DNA of 64,000 bases, from the NCBI GenBank assembly GCA_040954595.2, contig CM082578.2:5456001-5520000 (forward strand), given 5' to 3'. A program made the position numbers and the translations under genes. The notes beneath the pieces are model-generated. The model saw only the letters and a program-made list of their open reading frames with translations, did not search any database and had not been told where the DNA came from. The stretch comes from Balanoglossus misakiensis. Its lineage: Eukaryota > Hemichordata. Shown here piece by piece: positions 1 through 21,000 of this stretch; position 1 is the stretch's first letter; each line of letters opens with the position of its first letter.

Positions 1-351
1 TGATTGGTTCACACTATTTAAGAAAATGGGTGAGGCTTAAAGAAACTTATAACTCTGCAGTCGACAAATACAATAAACTGTCTTGTAAAACACTGTCATC
101 TGCTAAGTGGGAGCGGGGGTGCACGGGGTGGGTGGGGGTGGGTAACTGCTGAAGACGCATAATATTTCCTAAATTTCGAAACATACCTTAGGTATGTTTG
201 AACATGTTATTGGAATATTTTTAAATCATAGTCTTCCGTAATATCACCGATGTTTGATATCATTTTATGATTTTCAAAACGAGTGCAATTTGTATTTCTG
301 TTAAATTATTTTTTGAAGTCTAAACGACGCCTATAATTTATATACATCTGT

Positions 352-414
352 ATGTCTCTCTGTGTCTGTCTCTCTGTGTCTGTCTCTGTCTCTCTCTCTC
401 TCTCTCTCCCCCAG
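352..414 (+). repeat. CT-rich microsatellite that forms a splice acceptor tract
   Basis: A run of TCTCTG and TC units ends directly in CCCCCAG, the 3' splice site of the exon at 415. The repeat therefore supplies the pyrimidine tract. Bases 1-351 are intron of the same gene and show nothing else recognisable. Confidence 0.8.
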
Positions 415-1689
415 GAACCATCAGATTATGGTACAGTGATCGACTCATTTCGTGCACTTCGCGATGTAACTGGAGCACCCGTACAACTTACTTTCACTGC
501 GACAGAGGTCATTCAGTTCCCGGGAATAGGAGGTGAGGCGCTATGTTCGTCCGTCTATCCGTCCGATTTTTGAGGAGCACAAAATGCTTTCGTCGCTCAA
601 TCCAAATTCAATCTACCTTTCCGGATAAGCGAAAGTCATAGGGCGTACAAGGACGCAAGTGGTTCATGTACTGAATCAACTATTTCACTGTTTCCTCTGT
701 TTCAGAACACATTGTCGTGCACACTAGTATTCAGGCCTTCCCCGACGGAAGAGTCACGAGTACAACCCACTACATTGAACGCAACGGCCTCGTTGAGGTT
801 GGTAACTCCATCAACGACTGTCTACTGAACGATGGTTCCAACGGTGAGGGCGTCTTCATTTATAAAACCATGTTGCTGGAGCCCGTCGCACTGACCAACT
901 TTGAAGACATGCAGTCGGCCTTCGTTGATGGCTATGCTCTCCGGTATCTGGCTGTTTTCAGCAAATGTGGTGAATTCAACACCGGGACAGATACGCTCGG
1001 TGGAGGTCTCATACCGCAATACTATTTGAAAAGGGGTATGTACATGTATCAGGAAAACAATATGTCCGGACTTCGTACGTCAACTATGACCATGGAATTG
1101 TTTTATTCCCACCCATAAGATTTAAGGCGAAACTTTATAGAACCCCCATATAAATTACGTCATTTTATGCAACACAAATGCATCACTATTACTCAATAAA
1201 AATAAAATTAAACTGCCTCACACAAAATTCGTCTTAATATGAGTCATATGATTTTTATTTTTATTGAATTTTAGTTTTTTATCCATTGCAAAAACTGTTA
1301 TGTACGAATGGACTCGGTGCGTGGTTAACCATAAACGGCCCTGATGATCCTACAGTAAATATTTAAAATATCTTCAAAAGAGAAACTGACGAATGTGTTT
1401 TGACATAGATCTCATACCTTATGTTTTTCTGATCGTTTTTTTTTCAGACGAGAAGATCGTCGCTTCGATGGTTAAATTCTACAATAGTCCGTTCGCTACA
1501 AATCAATACGTCATGGACACCTTCAAGGTCGACATTTGGAAAAATATGACTATGCAAGTCGCTATGTCTGCAATCAACGTCGACGATTTTTCTCTGCGGT
1601 ACACAGATGAATTCTTCGATTGTCCCCTCAATGACCCACCAGAAAGTCCCCCAGCTATTGTGTATCGTATGACACCACGTACTTTGTGA
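415..1689 (+). CDS. VirK-like tandem-domain protein, 3' part (last three exons)
   Basis: Three coding exons join in phase: 415-532, 706-1035 and 1448-1689, ending in TGA, about 229 codons. Acceptors are CCCCCAG, GTTTCAG and TTTTCAG; donors are GTGAGG and GTATGT. The first exon starts in phase 0 after an acceptor, so earlier exons with the start and any signal peptide lie outside the window. The protein reads as two related units: each has a beta-rich stretch, a block of the form FPDGRVTSTTHY, then DCxLND about 10-12 residues before an IVYRM or VFIYK strand. The second unit has FEDMQSAFVDGYALRYLAVFSKC followed by LGGGLIPQYY. From memory this matches the VirK family pattern (a small domain found in Agrobacterium and in some invertebrate proteins of unknown function). 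The family assignment is inference, not a search result. No catalytic residues are evident; the role is unknown, and secretion is likely but unseen here. Confidence 0.72.
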
Positions 1690-1782
1690 TATATATATAC
1701 TAGAAATTGTTTTTCTATGTGTGGTACAGTTGAAGTAAAATCGAAAAATCGTCCTGAAATGTTTTTTTTTTTGAAAAATACA

Positions 1783-1788
1783 ATTAAA
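1783..1788 (+). terminator. Candidate poly(A) signal of the VirK-like gene
   Basis: ATTAAA lies about 95 bases after the TGA stop, at a normal spacing for a short 3' UTR. No competing AATAAA occurs between the stop and this site. Confidence 0.4.
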
Positions 1789-2125
1789 ACATTTTAATCC
1801 AATCTTAATGCACGTGTTCGTGTGTCATCTGATGTAATCCGCGTCACCATACATGTACACCACGGCACTTTACATCCCCGGAATTTGCATACCAGTACGT
1901 TGTCCATAAGAGCCATCGGTGATGGAGCCAACACGTTGGTATAAAACCTTTTGTTTATTGCCTATAAATACAGTCATATTTAATAAAGGATAAAAGTTTC
2001 TGTTAAAATATATTAAAACATACGATAAGGTTTGTTGAATGCTAAGTTGGAGAGTAAAGTAACGATGACACACTTCTGTTCCGAGGAGCAGTATGCTCAG
2101 AAGATCTTAGGCCAAATAAAAAAAT

Positions 2126-2390
2126 ATGTGCTGTTCCGATTACCCGACCCATCCTAATTTTAGCCCGCCGCCCCTTTAACATTTTAGAGCTACGTAAACC
2201 GGAAGTAAGAATAACGATGTCAAATATACACATTTAAATTGACGAAAATTGCGAGAATCACGCAAGAACTATGACGTCATTCTTCTACACTACGGCGGCC
2301 AAAGATATATAAAAAAATATTGCAAAATAAAAAAAAAAGTCCCTACCTACCTACCCTATTTTTGGAAACCATGTAATCGGAACAGCACAT
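2126..2390. mobile_element. MITE-like element with 18-bp perfect terminal inverted repeats
   Basis: The 18 bases at 2126-2143 (ATGTGCTGTTCCGATTAC) recur as an exact reverse complement at 2373-2390, enclosing about 265 bp with no ORF. The outer flanks both carry AGAAGATCT (about 2098 and 2420), so the element may extend beyond the perfect arms. It sits between the 3' ends of the VirK-like gene and the convergent SLC17 gene. Non-autonomous DNA transposon is the likely class, but no family is assigned. Confidence 0.6.
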
Positions 2391-2865
2391 CTTTTTTGGA
2401 GGGGGGGGGCTTAGTCTAAGAAGATCTAAATTATCGAGTGTTAATCCTTTCTGTGTCTCGCTTGCCAGACCTCGGATCTGCTAATTCATTAAGTTGGTCT
2501 GAGGACTGCCGGGAGAAACAGCAACAACGTACTCACACATGTAAAAGAATACTAGATTCTTGGCAGTACCGTCAGCTTGGTGAATGTATACCGAGGAGCG
2601 GGAGGCTTAATGTTAAGAGGTTGATACAATATGGTAATTCTATAATTAGGGATCCATCAGTAAATCTTGAGAGGGGTGGTCAAAATGTGGAGTCGCATTT
2701 ATCAATGTTTGATTTCTTTCGAAATAGGCACGGCATGAATAAAATATTGTATTTCTTCGTTAAAGCCCCCACAGGCCACAAGTTTGCATTATTTTTCTGG
2801 TTTCATTTTCAAACTTAGACTGTTACTTTTAAATAAGCCTGCAAACATGTCTGATTATATGTAGA

Positions 2866-2871
2866 TTTATT
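2866..2871 (-). terminator. Candidate poly(A) signal of the SLC17 gene
   Basis: AATAAA on the minus strand, about 190 bases beyond the SLC17 stop codon. Confidence 0.35.
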
Positions 2872-3057
2872 CTTTCCAGTCGTGTAATTTATTTTGCAAA
2901 AATATAGTTTTCAAAATATGGTTATCAATTATTTTTCTTGGGCCGCATTTTGACACCCCACGATCTATTGCTCGATCCCTTATAGTCGACAAAAGGCCGA
3001 AATTTCAGCGAAATCAACATGTATTACAAATAAATCATGCAAACAAGATTTTGCAGT

Positions 3058-11923
<8,866 letters not shown>

Positions 11924-13413
11924 TGATGAACTTTTTTGGTGAACTGAAGAAAGTTCCAAGTTCTAACGCAGACGTTTCACAGCACGTAGTTTACAACTTA
12001 CAAAGGGTCGTGCGGGATGTCAAGCGTACTCTGTCAGGCCAACTTTTACCCCGTCATATACTGGAAATCTGATAACACGGTACTCCTACTTTTTAAACAT
12101 TCCCCCATGAGGCCTAGGTGGCGCTAGGCTGCTGCTTCGTAGAGAGACAGAGTGATAGAGAGAAGGGGGGGGGGTAGAAAGAGAATCCTGAGTTTTTACA
12201 TTACATTGTATAAGTAGGATTGCTCAAATATAAAAAAGTAGTACATTATAACGCTGTATGTAAACATTGCATACGCAATTAATATTCTGATATTCGGCAT
12301 TTTTAAAAGAATACATAAGAAAAGAATATAAGTATAAATATACATACAAATACCATTGAAAAGAAGGACAAAATTCTACTTATTTTATCGACTATGATGG
12401 AGGTAGGCTAAAGAGAGAATAGAAATAACTCGCTCTAAGTCTTACATTTTATGATCAGTTCATTGTCACTGTTGATTTCACAAATGGTATTGTTGATGCA
12501 CCAGATGTCTCTCAAGACTCAACGTTTGCAGTTTATCAATAATTTTGTAGTATTTATAGTCCACGATTATTCTGCATCTTGGTCATTGTTTGAAGATTTT
12601 CAGTGGAACCGGATTCTCGCTGAGTCGGCAGTAGACTGTTGCTACGTCAGAAGTGATCGTGAAGAAATTTCACAGCCCGTCGCACGAGTTTTTCTTACTT
12701 CTTATGGATAACCGATTATTATGGTTTCTAATCTTCATCCTTGCTCAACAGTGGGTCAAATCTTTTGTTTCCAATAAACAGTTATGTGCTAACACAAAAG
12801 ATTTCTTGTTTGCCTTCATTGTACTGTCCTGGGATCGAGGAAAAGGCCTTTAATCGATTTTGCAAAGTTTAGCAAATAACTTCTGTCTTGGTAACTAGTT
12901 TGCAGCGCTTATAGTACACTACTATACTATAAGCGCTGTCAACTACAGTGGTGCCTGTGGTAACTGATGCGCAAAAAAATAATTTAGGCCTATATGCCAG
13001 GCCACATCCTATAAGCAATCGTCGACAGTAGACTTCCCATGTTTATTGAAAAAGAAATACATCGTAATCATGAAAACAACTGAACCACAAGCATGCAAAG
13101 GCAATTTCTTTTCCCCGTGGAAAACTTTCGTCATCCCTTGTTACTGATATCACAACAGGTCCCTGTAAATATACCGACATCCTCGTACGCGGATTATTTC
13201 GCAAGGAAGCAGAGTCGACTAATGTTTGATGACACTGTTCCCTCAGTCTTATATTTGGTGATGATTAGTACAATTTTAATACAAAATTCGATTAGATAAA
13301 ACTAATAAAACAGTCATTTATAATAAAATGTATAAAACTGGGTTCTGTGATCAGTGCGTGCCCTGTAAACAAGCCGTCATCCGGGCACTTTACATGTCTG
13401 TCTAAAAATCAAA
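11924..13413. promoter_or_regulatory. Divergent intergenic region between SLC17 and RSBN1
   Basis: The two start codons face away from each other across 1490 bases, so both promoters should lie here. A G run is at 12165-12174 and a perfect hairpin at 12903-12938. The RSBN1 start context CAAAATGGCGACC resembles a YY1 site overlapping the start codon. No TATA box was convincing for either gene. Confidence 0.5.
12903..12938. repeat. Perfect 14-bp stem hairpin
   Basis: CAGCGCTTATAGTA at 12903-12916 is followed by a short loop and its exact complement ending at 12938, about 475 bases upstream of the RSBN1 start. Confidence 0.7.
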
Positions 13414-16400
13414 ATGGCGACCGCCGACGACGTGAGCGAAGAACCTGCCGTCTTGCATGAAAGTGCTGTTCCTGTACAAGACCTACAGGGTACCGGGGAA
13501 GAATTCCAGCCCTGTGAGCTCTCGAATGATAACACATCTTTTGGTCCAGACACTGGTAAACGAAAACGCATTCAGCATGATTACAAGCGACTATCTAGCT
13601 CCGGGTACCTGGACGAAGTTTACGCTGACAGACGACGGCGTTTCTCAAGTACTGCCAGTGAGTCCGAGTTGTCGCCTTCGCCCCCAAAGCTAAAAACCAG
13701 GCGAACAGTTCTCAGGGACTCCGAAAAAACGGGACCCGTCGAAGAAGGTAAGGCACGGCCGTTTTTGAAGTCTCCCCTACAAACATGGTGTGTTTACTCG
13801 TTCATAAGCATTGCACGCACGCTTTGGCTAGTCGCTGTTGAAATATGGCTTTTGTTATTACTAGTATTGCACGTGTGCCCTTGCACGTAGGCTGGAAATG
13901 AAATAATTAGCAATTCAGTGCGTTACAGTATTTCTGCTGTTTAAAACAATTCGCGGGTTAAGAAACAGTGTACTTTTTATAATCGATATCTCCGTATTTG
14001 CTCATAGATCTCAAATCATACAAGTGCATGTGTATTTTTTCTGTAAAAGTAGGTCATTTGCATTTGTTTGGTTGAAAAGGGGGAAAGCAAGGATGAAAAG
14101 TTTTGAGAAAAAAAATTGGATGTATTTTTCTGTAGTTCAGGCATGAAATAGGAGAAAGAACAAATTTGCCAGTAATTATCGATAGACACTATCCGATATC
14201 GTGAACATGCATAACTTGCAAGTAGGAGATCAGAACTAGAATTAGTTCAAAATGCAGTACAGTGTATTGCCAATATGTTCGAATACAGTAATTGTGGTTA
14301 TGGCATGCTTTAATCTTTACGGCCCTCATGCTGGTCTTACAGACCGACGTTGTACAGTAAAAGCAGAGGGTGCTAATGCCATATGACCGAGGTCTACAAA
14401 TACCATATCAGGACCGTACATGTAAAGGTTTTATCATAAAATGTATACAGTGTACATGTCAGTCCTCATGGTTACCATAAATATCAGTAAAATGATTTTT
14501 GTCATTTTATACAAAAATTAAGTGTGACATCATGAATTGCCATCAAAATAAAGTGGCCTATTGAACTTGAATCACATGGTGAATGCGCATCAATTAATTT
14601 ATTTCATTTTGGATGAAAGTTGTGTTAATATGTGTGTGCATGGTGTTGTTGTTGTTGTTTTTAGGTGAAGCTGATACATGCATGCTGGAAAATGAAGGTG
14701 TTTGGAATAACAATGGTTTACATGTGCCCAAGCTGGTCATAAAAAAATCCAGGATACCAAAAGAGAAAGTCAAAAAGCCCAAGGTTAAGAAGAAGGATGT
14801 GCACACTGATCACAAAGAGACTCAGACCATAAACAGTGCAGCTGTCACAATTGTTGAGGCCAAGCGGAACAGTCAAATGAACAGTGGCATCAGTACAAGC
14901 GACCGTGCCATAAAGTTGAGAGACTTGAGATCTGAGGCGAAGTACGGCCAATATATGCATGTGGAGGAGGACCCCAACGGAGGTGCGTTGGTGTTGCACG
15001 CGTACTCGGACGAAATCGCGCATTTACAGGGAACGGAGTTGGAGGACTTCGCCGAGCAGTTTGTGAGGTTGTCCTTTGCTGAACTTTCGCCGTGCATTTC
15101 CAGGTTCGTGATGAGCATCGTGCACGGGTCCGCTGCCTACCTGCCAGACTTGGTGGAACACTTTGCGTATCACTACCCGCACACAAAAGTGAAAACCGAG
15201 GTGCTCGGCAGGAAATCGGACATCATATCCACAGACATGGCAGACTTCCACAAGGAAGTGCACAGGACCTATAACAACGGCACCTACCGCTCGGGGCCGT
15301 TGCTGCAAGTCAGTTTAGTTGGCACGGTGAGCGAAGAAGTTGGCGACTACTTCCCGGAATTCCTTGATAGTCTTGAACAGAATCCGTTTCTTCGGCAGAC
15401 TGTGCCGTGGAGCCACCTGTCAATTACGAATACGCCGAGGAATCGAAGCAATGACGGACCCATTTTGTGGGTGAGACCGGGAGAGCAGGTTATACCAACG
15501 GCCGATCTACCAAAGTCCCCATACAAACAGAAGAGGAGGTAACGATATGCACATCTTCATGTTTTGTCAGGGATACTTGTATTATGTACAGGGAGAATTA
15601 TTACCAGTGCTCAAATATTGGACTCGTACACGAAGCATACACTTTGTAGTCCTGTGGTGCATGGTGTTGGTCCTATTCAGAAGGAGTCCAGTGGTGTACG
15701 TGTTGATACATCATGTAACAGTGTTCTCCCCAGTTATTTCTGACAGAGTGGAGTCTAATTTACATAATAATGCAGATGAGTGTTATATTAATGAGTTCCT
15801 TTTGTTTCCAAAAATGACAGACTGTAGTGGCAGCCACTGTTCTGTTACATGTACATTGTATTGCTCTGGGGTGAACACTGTGTACAATGTACGTGCAAGT
15901 CACAGAGTATTGGCATGCCATGTCTTGCTCACTTACTCATATGTACATGTAATTAGCCTACAAAGCCAGTGGATGTGGTGGACATTTATTTTACATGTAC
16001 CAAATGGACATTTTCCACCCATCAGTTATACACCTTTTTATGGAACCCACTGAAAAGACTGATAAGAACAGCAATACATGATGTTGACGCTTGACATTGG
16101 GACACACAGGACTAGTTTTCTTGCTAATCATTTAAGATGTATTTGTAATGCAGATTTTAGGATATTTCAGAAGTACATGTCGCATACATACATTCTGTTC
16201 AAGTTTGATGTGCAGGTGAACATGCATGTGTACCAATTTATTATTTCAGAACTGGTGTGAACGAACTGAAAAATCTGCAATATTTACCGCGGGCGTCGGA
16301 ACCCCGAGAAATTCTTGCGGAGGACCGAACAAGATGCCATGCGGATCACGTTGGTCAGGGTTTTGACCGATGCACCACAGCCGCTGTTGGTGTCTTGAAA

Positions 16401-18009
16401 GCAGTGCATTGCGGTCAAGAGTGAGTAGCCGTCCATACATGGACTTTGGGTCACGAAATTATCATCATTTGGATTTCAGATGTATGCAGAAATTGTTCGC
16501 TCCCTAAACGGCCATTTCGCAGATCCCAGCTACATGTATTAATCCATCTGAACCCCAAGATCTTGATATGGTGAAATCTCATATCCATAGACAGACAGAC
16601 ACTAAGTAAAGACCAGTACATTGTAGATTGATTTTGTAAAAATTTGTCAGATGTATACTACTTTGATGAAGATGTGTGCTTTGGTGTTGATGACTGATTA
16701 TACACACTTCTATTTTAAATGGTCTAAAGTTGGAAAGCATGTTGTTCGATGTATACAGGTTGACCGATATGTTGATAATTTAAGTATGTTTAATACAAGA
16801 ACAGGAAAACTTGGTAGCTTCTTCTATCATGAAAAATATGACATTGCCACAATATGGTTCATGTACAGAATGCATCGTGTTGTTGAGCCTTTCACCCAAT
16901 TTCCTTGTATATGAGTCCAATCGTAACATTGAAACAGTTTTTAGAGGGTGAAGCCATCCACAAATATGGAACAAATGATCATTCGAGTTCCCTGCTGTTT
17001 TACTAGTTGGAGTCTGCTCTGGTGATTACCACACAAGTGATGATTCATCCCATGTTTTTGTGTTCTGTGATGTGTGTATAGAAATCATGAAATCATTTAG
17101 CTCCTGTGATTAATACCAATACCGGTATTTATGATTATCTGTTTTCTAAATGGGTGATGCAGGTATATGGCTGACAGAGCTGTGAAAGATGTGGTGTGCT
17201 TTGACGGTGCCAGTTTTTACAATGTGACAGAAGAATTGCAACTTGATCTCCATGAGCCACCTGTATCACAGGTAAATTTCTCTATCCACTTACATGTACA
17301 ATCAGTGGTATTCTGTGCATCTCTGTCTACTCTCCCCTGCTTTATTTTAGCAGCTGTTGTGGGATAGAACCGCAGAGAATAAAAGCCAGTGAGTGTTTAA
17401 TCTCTGTAAAAAATGGCCTAGATTGATGTGAAATTTTCATTAAAAGTACATGTGTATCTTTGTTCCTTATCTCAACACAACAGAGATGACATTATCAGCT
17501 TTTAAAAAAAAAAACATTTTTCTTTTGTTTCATAGTGTGTGCAGTGGGTGGAGACTGCCAAACTGAACCAGCTGAGACGGGAGGGAGTCAAGTATGCAAG
17601 ATTCAAGCTCCGAGACAACGACATCTATTTCATCCCGAGAAGCGTCATACACCAGTTTCAGACCACCTCTGCGTGCACCAGCATCGCCTGGCATATCCGA
17701 CTGAAACAGTACTATCCGGAATACAAAGAAGAGGAACTGACGTCGGAAGAAGAAGTGATGACGACAGACAGCGATGCTGCGGTCCCTGCACAAGTGCCGG
17801 TTTCCGAGGCGACGACAGCGGTGCAGTCAGCAGAGTCCTGCAAGGAGGAGAGTTCAGAGGCTAAAGTGAAAGTGGACGAGACTCAGAACCATGTCGTGCC
17901 GCCGGCAGACAGGATACCTACTGAGAGCACCAACGGCGAATTAAAATTGCACGTCAAAGAGGAAAAAGTTGGAAGTGAAGTCAGCTGTGAAGAGAGTAAG
18001 CCTGTCTAA
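13414..18009 (+). CDS. RSBN1: RSBN1/KDM9-type JmjC histone demethylase, complete, 5 exons
   Basis: Exons 13414-13747, 14665-15538, 16250-16420, 17163-17271 and 17536-18009; phases close to 654 codons (653 aa, against about 800 in human RSBN1). The N-terminal third is basic and low complexity ([23 protein letters not shown]), as in the family. The conserved core starts near residue 200 ([20 protein letters not shown]) and includes [69 protein letters not shown] and [14 protein letters not shown]. The candidate iron triad is His433, Asp435 (HAD motif, corresponding to the motif essential in C. elegans DPY-21) and His535. The C-terminal 90 residues are acidic and disordered. Known role of the family: nuclear demethylation of H4K20me2. 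The start ATG is in a strong context and follows in-phase stops. Orthology to the single invertebrate RSBN1/RSBN1L ancestor is inferred. Confidence 0.95.
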
Positions 18010-21000
18010 TCCGCCCGTAATTATTAGTCGGTGCGTCTCAGACATTCGGAAGCTCACACGCATGTGTCTCATGGACAGTGAGTAAAAACAACACCAAGAA
18101 TATCTGATTGTACATTGTCTGTCTTATTGTCTGTGAGGGATTTTTGGATTTCTCTCCAGTGGTTGCAATTGACTCATCACTGATGTCAGTTTTCTGAAGT
18201 CAAAGTTCATGAGTGATGCATAGCACAGTGGTGAGGTGGAGTCAGGGCCTGCATTACATGCGTTGATGATTGGATGACTAGTCTGTCATTGTCATCTTGG
18301 GAGAAAAGTGGGCTGTGACGCTGTAAATTTGAACTTTTTTCCTTAACACCAAAAGTATTTGAGAAAATGATCAAGTAGATCATGAAACCTCAGCTGTACT
18401 ATAATTTTTGGTCTTTTTCTTTTGAGTAAAATCTTCACGCTGGCCCAGATCTGGCTTTCTTCTACAAATGTTAAGATTTAATCTCCCTCACTCACTCCAA
18501 TTTTTTTTTTAATTAATTTTATTTGACGTAAGATTACTAATAGAGTTTGGTGAATCCCCCATATGAACCACTTGGCCATGAATTCAATGTAGGATCAGTG
18601 CAATATCCATGTGCATTGATGCTGTCATGGTGTGACTGTACTGGGAAACACAAGATGTACACTTGGATTGTGAAATGGTGTGCATTATGCTATCAAAAAA
18701 CAGTGGGCGTATAGTAAATTTCAGGATTTGATGAAGTGCGTGTTGTGAATTTTCAGATCATGATACGCACTGACTCATGATGATCCCAGTGTTTGGTTCG
18801 TAGCATACCATGTCACCTGTTGAGGGCGTACTACAACAGTAGCATATGCTTGTAGTCATGAAACAATGTACAAAGTGGTATGGTTTGGATTCAAAAGTGT
18901 TATCCCATAAGTTGGTACAATGTACTGTATGCACAAGTGTATGCACAGTGTTTATGGACTCATCAAGCCTAAAACACATTTAAACTGCTTGATTTGTTAA
19001 ACCTCTATTCCCTGTGTGGTATAACAACATTATGATGTTATTAGGGCGATACCAAAGGATTCAAGTTGCAAGTTGTCTTGATTTTCTTTGAATTAGAAGG
19101 CAGAAAAATAAATGCTATACAAGTTGAAAAGATACAGGTTTTTGCACCATTGGCCAGTGATGGTCAGAAATATGCAAATGTGTACAGCTCCATTTTAAAT
19201 CATTGTACGTTCTATAAATGTGCCAGATTTTCTGAAATTTCTGGATTTAATGCATGGGATACCTGCATGGATTCGGTTATCAATGGTTTTGAAATGCCAA
19301 ATATCCACTTTGTGAATTATGAAGATTAGTATGGTGATATCTGTATTAACAGCCCCGGACTTTTAGAAAAGCTTGCTTTTCCATATTCTCTTCAACTTCA
19401 AGGACACCTGTATATAATGCCATCAAAAATTGGCTAATTTGATTGAAGTTCAGCGAGCATAGAGGCTTTGAATATTTCCAAAATACACTCAGGAGCCAAA
19501 AATACATACAAAAAAGATTGTAGAGCAGTAAGACTTTGCTTGTGTATTAGTCACAGTTTTTTGGAACATTGTTAGTGGTAGCACTTAGTGCAAATGAATC
19601 CTTTAGTGTCGTCTTCAGGGCCTAATCTCTTGTGTAAATAATACACTGACTTGAAATTATTGATTTATATTTAAAAACATTTTTACAATTTATAAAATAG
19701 CTTTATCAATAATATTATGACAGAACATATTATATTCTGTATATGACAAGCTGCACTGAAATGGTTGGTAGATGATCACATCATCAGAGGGACCAGCCAT
19801 GGATGAAGCTGACAAGTTTTGAAAATAATGGATCTACAAATGTACATTTATGTACAATGTACATCAATGCCCATGGCTCCCGGAGTTTATAGTAAATCAT
19901 TCGATGTTTTGTTTGATTGGAATATCTCTTAAGGAAGTGCTTATTGAGAGGCAATTTTCTTTTCACACTAGTTTTGGTGAACTGTGTGTGCTTAAGCTTT
20001 TAATGCAGCAGAAGTTTGACACACTTTTTCTTTTTTAAACTAGTTGTTTAGGTAATATAACTTATAAGTTGACTGGTGAATCTCCCCCCCCCCCAACTTT
20101 GTTGGTTGCTCCTTGTAGTGTGGTGTTAATTACGGTACTGAAAATGTCTGCACACTTGCACAAGCAGTGTAAAATGAGCGCAAAGAAGCAGAAACACAGA
20201 AATAGTCTGTACGACTTCTGCATCGCTATTGGTTTCAATTTAAGTTTTGTTGTATACTTGTTGAAGTCAAAAGGTACTTCTTTGCATAAATGTTGCTTAG
20301 AAAGATTGTTTTTAATACAAGACTATTTATTATGTACATTTATACCTGGCTTAGGACATTAGCTGTTTATCTTTCGTTGTTTGAGTGTTCTCACTTGTGT
20401 GCTGACTTTCGAAAGACGTGGCTGTAAATATCTGTACAGCTATTTCAAATATTTTGTAGAGCTTACAATTGAAAGTATATATTTATTTGCATAATATAAT
20501 TGTTAATCTGGTAGTGAAAAGAATCAGAGAAAATACTGAAGACCAGTTAGATTTGCTGCTGGTTAAATTTTTTTCCTTTGTTCCTGTAATGTTTAATTTC
20601 TTCATTTCTGCCTCTAACCAGACTTAGATGTATACGCAGACTATGCATACTTAATTTGTTATAAAATGATCAGTTTCAATAGTTACATGTAGCAAGACTA
20701 GATTACTTGTCTGAAAGAAGTTTTGTACTGTGTACAGTTGTTCATGGGATGGAGTTCACAAATGAAACATGATATCATAAATGAGAGGATTGTTGATGTA
20801 TTTCAATCATGATATCACTGGATTGTTTTTATTTCATTCTGGATGGTGTAGGCAATGGAACAAAGTTCTCTTACAAATTTAAAGCCCCAATAGCTGCTAC
20901 TATTAGCATATTTTAAATCAGAAAAATACGTCAATCTATTCTTTATCCGGATGGTTTTGACAAACGACGCCACTTTGAGTAATTTGGGGTGATTCTACTA

